Of a stretch of DNA of 64,000 bases, positions 42,672 to 55,000 are shown in pieces (within the stretch, counting starts at the first letter, position 1; each line of letters opens with the position of its first letter). The stretch is taken from positions 4,735,864 to 4,799,863 of the forward strand of contig NW_020654080.1 of NCBI RefSeq assembly GCF_003589595.1. Direction: 5' to 3'. Under the pieces are notes generated by a model. The model searched no databases, was not told the origin of the DNA, and worked only from the letters and a program-made list of their open reading frames with translations. Source of the stretch: Hyposmocoma kahamanoa (Eukaryota > Arthropoda > Insecta > Lepidoptera > Cosmopterigidae). The translations under genes and the position numbers were made by a program.

Positions 42672-45589
42672 ATTTTACTCAAAAGTTTACAACATGATAA
42701 AAATTTTCTTTTAAAATAATTTTTACTAATAAAATTGGTGGGCGTGCAAGACAAAACAATACAAATTTCTTCTGTCTGACGTTTGACGTACGTTAACCCA
42801 GGGTTACCATTTCCCAAACTGAATCTCGCACCACACGTACAACATAGAATTAGCATACTATTTTCGATTAAGAATGATTTTTTTAAAGTTATTGATGTGA
42901 ATGTTAAAAAGTACTTGGGTAAAAAATATCGTCGATTAAGTTAGCCGATTATAGGATTACTGATATCGATATATAATATAACCTTAAAGAATTCCGATAG
43001 ATTATGTAAGGCTTAAATTTGTTCCGTCGCAATGTAAATTGAGCCTAATGAGCAAAATCTTACTTTGGCTATTTGCATATTACCTTTTTTTCCATAGAAT
43101 AGAATAGAATAGAATAGAATATATTTATTACTTACCATACTTCTACTACTACTACTACTACTTTATTACCATACTTCTAAGGCATACCCATATCTATGGG
43201 CATACCACGTGACTTGACGTCAACGTTACAGAAGTACACCAAGGCATATTTTTCTAGTTTAAGGTGTTTCGCCACTCCTGTTGCCATTTATATTAAAAAT
43301 TCTGTTGTTTTATTTATGCAACTGGGAAAAATCTGACATTTTGCCATTTTAGGAGAATTATTTTACTTTGAATCGGCAAACACCGTTATTATGTTTAGCA
43401 GCGAAATTTATTCACGCTGTGTAAAATTTTGAAAATGAATTTTATTTGGACACTGAATTCTAAAAGTTTATAAGTACAACATAGTAAAAGTCGCCGAAAA
43501 TAAAAGTCACGGATAAAATAAATGTACTTTTATTACAAAATTGTTAGTATATTAGACAACTTTATGAAAGTTGTAACATTAATTCACTTCAAAAATATTT
43601 ATTCTTCGTAATTAATATTAAATATGTAAACACTTTAAGGCAAATCATACTGCATTCTATATTAGGCTTACATTTTTAAGGCACATTTTTTTCATACAAG
43701 CACTTCGACTTATATATACATTAACACCATCAGTTTGTAAATTGTACATAAAATTGTATATAACAATACTTTATAACATAATAATATATGTAAATTTGAA
43801 TTAAGAGATTCGTAATTGAGCTGAAGTTTGAATAACTAACTCAAAAACAAGTTAGTTTTGGACTCTGAAATAGTGGGGCAACAACGACTTGTAATGTCCT
43901 TGGCTGTACTAGTAGATAAGGTTGTTTCAACTTCAGCAACAATTCTATAAATTACAAGTGGCACTCAAATATTCGCAAAAGTTGAAAACTATTTTTAACA
44001 ATGTCGCCATCATTGATAATAATTATTAAAATAGTTTTAATTTTTATTAATAATTACATTACACAGAACACAACCTAAATACAACAACTAAAAATACTGG
44101 CAGTTAATATTTTAAAAGTCTTAAGAATAAAAAACATATTTGATTACATAATTTGATGTTACAAATATTTTAATACGAAATTTAAAATTCCAAGCGTAGT
44201 GCTACACCTGTCGAAGTTCAGATGCCGAATTCGGAACGGCCAATAGGAGTTCGCTAGCGAAGTTCGACAACATGTCTCCGGCAGGTGTAATGCTGCTTAA
44301 TTCCCATTGTTTTAAAAAGATTCTGTTAATGTTTTACGTGCATTTCAAACATGTAGAATTCATATACATCGAATTAAGCTTTTGTGTAAATGGCACCATA
44401 GATATCACAATATCTGCTTATTCATTTCGATACCGTATAAATACTCTTTATTGCAAATAAGAACAAAACATAAACAAAAAGACAAAGCACAACAGGCGGC
44501 ATTGTCATTTACGTGATATTAGTTTATAACGCAGTGATACTTTTAACTGTTTAATTTAACATAGCTTGATATGGCAGCCTCGAGATTTTTTACTTATATT
44601 CGCGATTTTTTACATATATGTCAAACCAGGGCTGGTATTTTAAGATCTTATTTATAGGATTACAAGAAAACTGTTAAACGGCCGTTTCGCACGTAAAATG
44701 TTAGTGTTGTCGGGCTGGAAATATATCCAGTGCATGTAATTGTCAAAATACATGTCGTATGTAATTGTAAAAAAGTATATCTATATTCCTCTTTATCATG
44801 ATCATGTATAATTAATTACGGGCGCGTAATTTTTGTCGCATTTTTATGCAAGCAGTCCTATAGGCAGCATTAAAATTGAATATAGTAATTAATGTTTACT
44901 TTTAATCTAAGATTAAAATAGGCAGATTACATTTACCTAACAAGCGAGTAACACATATAGTGTGGATAATACCTGCTTCTGAAATTCCAGAATTACGTTA
45001 AGTTTTGTTCTACATTTTTACTACGGTATGTAGTGTGTTTAAAACGTAAAAGATAAGTTTTTATTAATAATTTAATTTTTATTCATTTAAAAACATTTCG
45101 AGATTTCAGAGGGAGGTATTATCTACTCTATGCATATCAATTGAAGTTTAGGTAAATATCATATTTCTATATCAATCTCCGCTTAGTATACATGAAAATA
45201 TCATAAAAAGACGTCCTCTTGTACATATGTATAATATGACGCCACGTATTATGATTTTCAATCTCAGATTTAGACACGTCAAAATCATAGAGAACTTCAT
45301 AGTTAAAATATTTCAAGGCATTATTTAGATTTAAGTATCCAGTGAGTGAAGTCGGGTAATATGAATGAATTGAAATGTGTTATTTTTAGAGAAGCCTATT
45401 TATAAGCAAAGGAATAAGATGGCAGTAATTAAATATAATCCCTTCTGCATAATGAAGGGGTTAAAGTAAGATACTGCTAAGTTACATTATTTTTGCATTT
45501 GATATACAAAAACAGCCAATTCGGAATAAATGAATCGTTTTGACGATGAAAGCGGTGCTGCAAAAGTAACAAAACTACTAATTGCAATA
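42672..45589. other. AT-rich intergenic region with microsatellites
   Basis: It contains a (AGAAT)n run at about 43097-43122 and a (CTA)n run at about 43142-43163. No gene or transposon border could be supported between the COMM gene and the 3' end of ILK. Confidence 0.5.
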
Positions 45590-45595
45590 TTTATT
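45590..45595 (-). terminator. Candidate polyadenylation signal of ILK
   Basis: TTTATT on the + strand is AATAAA on the minus strand, about 260 bases after the ILK stop. Other hexamers nearby are possible. Confidence 0.35.
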
Positions 45596-45853
45596 TTACA
45601 TCGATGTTTGTTTAATAATTATAACACTATTAATTGTTCGCGGTTGAAATACTTTGGAAACCACACTCAATGTTTACACGTCGTTACTATCTCGAATTTA
45701 TGAATTTATACAATGATAAGAAATATTCTACTGCATCAAAGAAATATGACTCAAACAGTCTCTTGCCCTAACCCCATATATGTATCTGTACCTGTTGACT
45801 TTCTTACTAACCTTACCTTCAATACACCGTTTCATTTCTTCTTTATGTACGTA

Positions 45854-46042
45854 TCAACGTTTCATTTTCTCAAGAATAGGTAATACCATTTCGAAAGAAG
45901 GCCGTTTACCCGGATCCTCATTCATGCAGATCATGATGAGCTTGGAGATGTGCGGAGAGACGCCTGGCGGGATTGTGATGCGGAGTCCTTCAAGGGCGAT
46001 TTTCATGCCACATTCCATTGGGGACAGATCTGCAAAGGGTAC
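45854..46042 (-). CDS. ILK: ILK exon 8 (terminal C-lobe)
   Basis: [20 protein letters not shown], then [40 protein letters not shown] and TGA. The end matches human VPILEKMQDK in position. Confidence 0.97.
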   Translation of the reverse strand, partial: VPFADLSPMECGMKIALEGLRITIPPGVSPHISKLIMICMNEDPGKRPSFEMVLPILEKMKR

Positions 46043-49000
46043 CTGGCGAAAACATATTTTTAATAATTAATAATAGTAATAATAACTTTTTTATTATGAA
46101 AACTAACACGGTTATCACACATTATAATATAAAAGTAACGGGACTTACTCGTGTAGTATTTTAGTCGGAAGCGGTCCGACTAGTTTCGACCATAATCGAT
46201 GGTCTTCTTCAGGGGTTGAGTGCAACATTCGCGACCGCGTCAGACAGAAGACAGGTCTTCGTGGCGCTCGGTATGCAGCTGCAGATGTTAGTGGTAACGA
46301 CGTGGTGAGCTCTGTGTGCTGGACTGTTCCCGACAACAACCCTACGGACAGCAGTAGCGAAGAAGAGTTCCAGGACGCGCTGACGCAACGTATCGGCCTC
46401 CCGAGTTCCGAATGCTAGATGTGACGTGGTCGCGAACGTTGCACTCAACCCTTGAAGAAGACCATCGATTATGGTCGAAACTAGTCGGACCGCTTCCGAC
46501 TAAAATACTACTACGCGAGTTCCTCCCGTTACTTTTATATTATAATAATAACTTTTATCGATAGCCATTACAAGGAGTATAGAAATAATACAGTAATTAT
46601 TTATTGATTGATTGCTGACCAGTCAGGCAACATCCAGACCCCACAAAAGGATTTATAACCTGTGTTAGCAGATAGTACCGTTGTCGCCACGGCGGGCAAG
46701 CCTCAATCGAATTTTTATCAACAAATGGCTTACAAGTAAACTAAAGGGAACTCTGTAGTCCCAAAACCAGTACAATAAAACTGTTCATTTGGTACCCAGA
46801 AAAGAATAAAATATGAGAAAGATGTTCGAATTAGTACAACAGTTTAAAGAAGATTAAACTATGTTAGATAAATAAGTCGCAGTGTGTATCAAGAAAGTAG
46901 AGAGTAAGTGTAGAGTTTCTTGTGAGTGGTATTGATTCTACAAAGTGTGTATGCGTGTAAAATATCTGAGGGTGCGTTATAATTATTGCTTTTGGATGCA
47001 TACAAGGTGTTCACGTGCACGTGACGTAAACAGACAACCTGACCGGACATGTGCTAAATGATGACAATAGACTACTCAGCAGTGCAATGACCGTTCTGAA
47101 CTAGGCTGCTGAGTAGAGTAGTTAACTTTATGTATACATTTAAAAATAATATTGTTTATAGTCACACACACCTAAATACCGTTTTGTATAAATAGCTTAA
47201 GTTTTGTAAATAAAACGCTCTTTGAATTCAGACATCAACGCTGTCTTATTGACAACGGAGCACTCCTGACTACAGCATCCTCTCACTGCGGCCAAGACAC
47301 CTTTAGCCGTTAGCTTATCTGATCAGTCTTGTGAGTCTGTGAGACTGGCAGTGACAAACCATTTCCTAAAGCACCCTTATCCTCCCTCCTTTCCGTCTGT
47401 TGCCTTAGGTCGCACGGTGACAGGCTTCCCCTACTATTTATATAAGTATATATTCCGTAGCGTATGGTTAGGGCTAGGCTGTTAGGTAGGCAACTAGGGT
47501 TGTTAGTGATAGCACGGCTTTCCCTGACCACTCACGTATAGCCAGCTAGCTACAGCTAGGTAGTTGACTGTACACAAGGTCTTAACATTAATCTTGTTGT
47601 TGACATGGAAAATGCCTTACGGAAATCTGAAGATGACTGAGTGATATTAAGAAAATGGTTGTACTATTATAATATATACATAATGTTTGACCGGGAACGG
47701 TGAAACTATACTTGCGTTTGAACCATCGAGTAAATAACCAGAAATAGAGACGCAATAAGGGCGATCCATCCCTGGCAATTCATCAGACAAATGGGCCTTA
47801 TATCACTTTTAAATATCAAATCTCGTTTGCGCTGAAATCACAAATTAGAAAGCTGAAATAGTACAGCGTCAACAATTGACCTGTGTGTACGTCTCCGTAT
47901 ATATTCTGTATTTATTGTAACAAAGATAATATCTCTAACTATGAGGATATTCCACTCGGTGGTGTGGGAAAAACAGCAAAACATCTGATTACAAAACAAA
48001 CGGAATCACATTTCATCGGTAATTAAATATCTAATTTTTCCATTCTCGTCCATTACAGCAAAGCTCAAGTTACAGTGTTCGATTTGAAGTGAAACAATTG
48101 ACGACACGGGTCAATTGTTTCGAATTCGGGCTGGCCAATCGGAGCGCAGTTGTCACCGTAATGATTTGGAAGAATAGTTTTCAAACAAATTAAATGACAT
48201 TTCGTCTCTATTTCTGGTTACATACTCGGTGGTTTGAACAAATGACCTATGAAAAAAAAAATTATGAATGTTAAATTAGCAGTTCGGAGTTATAATTATC
48301 ATAATTATTTTTTTTAGCTAACTAGGGAAACCCTGTGTCGCGGATGCCATGGGCACACACATAAACAACCACTAATTACATCCAAACTGACGAGAGAAAC
48401 AAATGAAGGCCGTACAAATATTTCTCTTGACTAGGGAATCGAACCCGCGACCTCTGTGTGGCAGTTCAGTATGGTAGGTACGGTTACCATTCGGTTCGGC
48501 CACAGGGGCAGTTAATTTTTATGATAATTATTACTCCGAACGGCTAAATTCGACAAAGAGATTCTTATGAAAATTCAAGATTCAAGGTATATATGATAAC
48601 GATATTTTCAAGCGAATTGAAATTAATACAATAGAAAGGCGGAATGTGTAAGCAAGCAATAAACACTTTTTAATAATATCATTATATTTAAACAAAACTC
48701 GATTTACAAAAATTTAATTGTAAATAGTTTTTGCCCTCGATTTCGGGCGTTAATGGGATTTAACCCCATTAAAAGCCGGCGATAACAAAACGCCGCCACG
48801 CCGGATTAAAACCCGGGCGTTTGCTCATCTCTAGTGACAACTGTGTACGCTAGCAAAAGAACGCACCCATCACCAAAATTATTTTTATATAATCTCAGTA
48901 CAGAGTACTAAAAAAACCGACCTCAAAAGTACGTGGAATGACGACTATTTGCTAAGTTTTATTGAAATATCCCCTAGTTCCGCCACTATACAGGACTTGA

Positions 49001-52000
49001 CACTGGAGATAATAAAAATCGGTTCTCACTACTACTACAATGTATATTGAGAGAAAAACGCCTTGAATTGGAGAAATTGCAAAATCAACCATTAAAGTAA
49101 TTGCTCCTAAATTAAAGTTAGGCGCTATTTATAAAAATGAATCTTCATGCGTAAACAGCCACTCTTCGAGGTGGATGATTTTCTTCAAAATGAAATGGGA
49201 CCACTATGGAAGTACCCCCTTTCCTTTCCTTTCGGTGGTGTATAGTAACAATTTTCTTATTTTACCAAAACTGACACGAAAATTCCAAATTTTATTACAT
49301 TAGAAATTTTATAACAGTTATTAATTATACACGTTATAAGTAATAGGACATTATTGTCATGTCATGTAGATATTATTACATGATAATGTGTCGATATTGT
49401 GGAGTATATACGGGTGAAAGCCAATGCTGTCGAGCAGGGGTCAAGCCACAATGTAAATTTTAATTCATTTGTGGTGAGAATACCAACTCAATATCTGTCG
49501 ACCTTCATGAAGGATGAGGTCATTTCCGAGGCGGGCTACCGGACACCCACGTTGCGTTACACGTCGCAGAAAATACGTGTATTTAGTCATTAGTGTTTTA
49601 TTATGTTGTTATATATGTTAGTCTATATGTATTTATGGGTCTTTGTAACCTGAATATCAATAAACTTTATTTGAGATTTCTATTTTGAATGAACCTACCT
49701 CTCTAGTAGCGAGTTCCCAAAGCAGAATAGCGAAGCTCCACATGTCTGCGGCCTCCCAGTTGCGTTTGGCCGCCGGCTTCTGCAAGGCCTCGGGCGCCAT
49801 CCACGCCGGCGCATACAATCGTCCCTTCTCTTGAAAGGAGAACTTCGCGTCCGCCATGTTGATACGAGCTGTTAGGTCCTCGTCGATCTGTTTCAAGTAT
49901 AATCGGAATTAAATCAATATTTCTTTACCATTTGCACTGCAAAGGAATGGAAAACATTTCCCAAAAAATACAATGTAGGGCTAAACAATGCCTAGCGAAT
50001 AGGAATTTTTCTAATCAATGTTAGTAGTTACATGTATCTCTTTAATATAATGTTCGAAATTTCACATTCATTTTGCGTATTCACGTCATTCTAAAGATGC
50101 GATTTGTTATTGCCATTTTGTTACATCCTGTACTTAAATTGTTAATAAATATGATGTAGTAAGTGACACTTACCATAATATGTTTACTGTTTAAATGGTA
50201 AGTAGGCAATATCTTGTCTCTCTGCAGCGAGTGTAGGTAGGCCATTCCCTGAGCCACGTCGTAAGCCAGCCGAATAGCTGCGCCTGCGTCGACGACAACT
50301 CTGCCGCCAGCGCCGCCGTGCAGCAGGCTGTACATCGAGCCCCAGGACATGTACTGCGATATCACTACCAGCGAAGGCGGCGACACGCAGCAACCAACCT
50401 GCAAGACATGTCACGTGAAATAAACTCACGGCCAATCAAGTCTGGCAGATAAAAAGGTTATATGGAATTTTTAACTCTTCCTTCTTTAAAATTTTACATT
50501 TTCATAATTCAGGCTCTGTACTCTCGTTCTCCGTCCAGAACAATTACTGTCAAATAAGTATAACACTCGACCGAATTAAAAAACGCATGCTGCAAATGAA
50601 GCTTCATAGTCATTTCATAGTTGATATTGCCTTTTTGAACGATTGAACGAGTCTCTCAGACCCCCTGGTCTGAGTGTTCTAGGAAGTCCCCAGGAGTTAA
50701 TTTAAAGTTTAATTTGACGAACTCGTTGGCGTAACGGTTTACACTGTGGGCGTTAGATGCGGAGGTCACGGGTTCGATTCCCGGTAGGACCAATTTGAGA
50801 ATGTATTTTTTATATTTATTTCAGATAAAAATCCATATAGTGTTATAAACAAAATAACTTCAGATCTAGTGTTAGTATTAATTAATTTTATATAATTTAA
50901 ATAATTTAAATTTTATATAATTTAAATAATTTAAATTTTATATAATTTAAAAGGACAATACAACTAAATGATTACGTGGAGCTCAAAGCACCGCCGCTTT
51001 AAACACCATGAATTCACTTTTCTTCACATGATTGAAATGAACTATCTACATTGGTTTACGTTTGGTGTGTGTCCTTTCAATTCAAATTCCCACCAAAGAA
51101 TCTTATTAATTCCACTGTTCTGATACTTACAGAGTACTATGAGTACGAAATCTCTGTATGGAATTTCCTAGTTCGAAACCAGGCAATTGGTGTGATCGTC
51201 TTACATATTATTATTATTATTAATAACAAGTTATGGAAATCAGGGCAATTGGTACTACTCTGTAAATGAGCTTTGCCTGAGCATATGGAAACTTCTCTTC
51301 ATTGATTAATAGCACATCTGTACATTGACAAATGTGACAATTGTACTAACCACAGGCAGAATGTTCGGGTGCGAAAAGATCCTGAGTTTGGGGAACTCCT
51401 CATTAAAATCGCGCTGTATGCGCGGCGTACACTCGCGTACGGCTAGGATTTTGGCCACGATGTCGTTCTTTTGCCAACGGCCGCGCCATGTTTCACCTGC
51501 AAATAATCATAATAAAACAACGATATGAATTTTCTCGATGTATCTCTTACACGGAGAAAAACACAATTTAAAAAATGTGGTAGACAAATGAATATAGGCT
51601 GTCTTTTTTGAAAACGGAGTAAAATGACATTTGCAGGGTTGCCAGTTTTCATAAAATTTTAAATAGTTATGTACGGACAACGGCAAACCAGACTACACAT
51701 TTTTATTCGAAAATCGCCTCCAGTGCAACGAAACAAGATACGTCAATGTGTAGTTTGATGTGCTGGCGTTAGATTGTGAAAATAAGCAAATTTTGCCAAA
51801 AATGTCTGAATTGTGAATGTTACGACGTTCTAATGTTTACTAATTGCGTTATTGTCTTTTTTATTTTTCTTTCATTTAATAACAACAGGTGGTATGATCA
51901 TGTATGTACATTAAATGAAAAACTTTAAAATATGTCTCCTTTTTGCATTTTCAATAAACATAGTTCTAAATGTAGTGTATGTATGTATAAATTTTCCAAA

Positions 52001-55000
52001 ATTGACAATTCAAATGAACCTGTGTCCTGCAGTTGGGCGAATAATGGGCAGATGATGATTCAAATGAAACAAGTTAGGCATTTTGCATAAGCGTAACCAA
52101 TATTTAATCGATAGTCGACAGAATATTTATCGACTGCAATCATTAGCTGCTCGCAAGTGGGCAACACTTTTGCGCAGTACTGTCATTTTAGTCTATCTTC
52201 AAAAAAGACAGACTATAAAAAAATTCTCATCTTTTTGACTCTATTATATTAGTATTTTATTTCTATAGGCAAACAATATGGAGACCTTCAACCGGACATA
52301 CCTCGTCGTCCTTGGTTCTTTAAGCGTAGAAACCTAAGTAAACTGGTAACGTCTATAATAATTTGACTGCGCCTAGGACACATAACTTCATCCGTTTTTG
52401 TGGCCAAAATTAGGTAAGAGACAATTCCATTTGTGAATGCGGACTGGAGGAGGGCACTTTAGATCATACATATTTCCACTATACAAACATAAGAGCCTTC
52501 CTGTACGACCTGCTCCCTGAAAATATGCCCCGTCCCATTTAATCTACCATTTCCTTTGACCCAAGTTCGTAGTCCTTTTGTAAATATCCTGTCCAAATTT
52601 ATCCAAATCAGAAATATTAAATTATAATTACCTTGTCTATTAAAAACTATTTTCTGTCAAAAATGTAGTTACAGTACAATATTATATATTTATAAACCCA
52701 TCCCCCTTCTATTTTATTTTTTATATATGCATGTAATGTGAATGTCTAATTTTTGTTTTTGTGTTGTCCCTTTTTAGATTCTCATCGTACTCAATTGATC
52801 TCCGGCTATCCAACTGTACACAGTCACACCAACGTAAAAGTCTTTTTCAACCCTGACATTGGCAGAATCTTCGTATAAATCGATGGAGCCATTATAAAGA
52901 AATTGGAATTAGTATTTTATTTAAAATTTATTTCTGCTGTTTTCATAATATTTTTAAGCATAGAGTGGATGCTTAAGTGTAAAAGTACCTTAATTAGGTA
53001 TAGCAGTCTGGTTTTCTTCTTCCGCTACATTTCAGGGCCGATTCTAAACAGCATTACGAAGAATGAAGCTATTTTTCCGGATTTAATTCGCGTATATTTG
53101 TTTTTTCAAACAAACCGACGTTTCGGGCGCTTTACAGTCCCATGGTCACGGTTGAGTGAGGTGCTATAGTCTTCAACCAGTTATGTCTAATATTAATGCA
53201 AACCAGCCTATATGTAAATTCCTATGTGTAACAATCGCGAAAACCTAAGAACTCGATATTACGAAAAATGTTTACTATCTCTTGTGTATACTGGTAGAGT
53301 AGGCAGATTATAACCAATCGGAAAAAGCTGTTCCACTTACATAGATACATGTATAAATATAACTACTAGGCGCGACATGGAGTTGTTAAATATTATAATA
53401 TGGAACACCTTTTTCCGGCCATTGATTATAACATTAGCAGATTTTTTTACAATTTGAGGGGGTCCTAACGAATCGTAAAAGTTGTTAGTAAATATTCATT
53501 TCATTCAACCAAACATTCTCATTTTCATCATAATAGAATTATTTGCCAAAACTTACCAGACGGAGTAACAGAAATCCTTGTATGAAGTGACAGTTCATTG
53601 ATATTGATGCCCTTGTGGCGCGAGAGGGTAGCGTCGCGACTGCGTGTCTTTAGGCCCAACCACGATTGATCCTTGAACTGGATCTTTTTGAGGTCCTGGC
53701 CTTGGTTTACTGCAATCTCGTGTAGTCTGTGGAACAATTGGTTTTTTGTAGAATGGGATATTTGTGTTTATTTATTAGCAAACATCAATAAAATTACATT
53801 GTATGCGACCCGTTGGGGCGTAGCTGAGATTTAAAAATATACTTAGACAAGTAAACTAATAAACAAAAACAAATTAAATACCAAAAGGTTAAATTTTTAA
53901 ATAATAATAGAATATCTTAAAAAAGTAATGCAGTATCAATAAAATAATGAATCTATATATGTAATATTTGAATAAATAGATTTCTCACAGATGGCGCTAC
54001 AGAAAAAAAGTCTAAAAACAAAAATCTAAGATCTGCAACAAGCACATAGAAAAATTCGTAAGCCCCGCTAGTTCGTTCTGTGGCTTTGTTGGCATAGCGT
54101 CTGGCACAGTAGGCTGGAAGACGTTGGTTGAAATCCAGCCGGGTCGAAGGAATTTTTTCTAAGTGTTCGATCTGTATGTTAATAATTATATACTAATTAT
54201 AATTTGCAGAACGAATATAGAGAGATTAGATTTTTTGATAAAACCTATTGCGTAATAACAGTTTTGTATGAGGTATTTTAATTTATATAAATTAAATATT
54301 ATAAAACACTTTTTCGTCTTTCTGAAGTAATATATATTGCTTGGTACAATGTTAAATATTGCTATTGCTCTGTGATAAGGGCTATTTTTGAAAATTGTAG
54401 CTTAGGGGATGGAGTTACTAGCTTATGCAAACTAGGTTCACTTGTTCACTTGACACATAATTCGAGGCACCTTGCATTTTTATCCTTAAAGGCCTAGAAT
54501 ATAAAAATATAGCTTTGAAGAAAAAGATTTCTCCGGTTTTTTAAATTCAAATTCTCAATAAGGACTTAAGGAAATGACGTTTAGTATACCAGTTTCAAAG
54601 TTACATAATAGTTCTTGATCAATCAAGCATTGTTTAACCTACGGGCATTTTATTGAAAATGTAAGGTGGTTCGAACTATGTGTCCGGGAGTATATATACA
54701 AAAATAGAAAGGTAAGCATGTATTGCTTTATGAAAAAAGGCTAAAGGTGGATGGATACACAATGCACAAATTCACTATAAGCATGGTGTATCAATACGTA
54801 CAAATTAACTTTAGTACTTTTTTAAAAGTATAGATGGCGACACTTGTATAAAATAAAGGAGAGAGAAAAAAAAGTATTGAATCTCAAAAATTTGAGAAAG
54901 AAAGATGTATGTCATACTAAATAAGAAGCATAAAATATAAAAAAGAAATTCAAAACTATTTAAACAACATTTTAGGAATGTTCAATTAAAATACATTTAC

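Noticed and set aside
49399..49593. 64-codon + frame resembling the C-terminus of LINE ORF1 proteins ([12 protein letters not shown])
   Set aside because: The similarity is only suggestive, and it lies opposite ILK in an intron; too weak to call.
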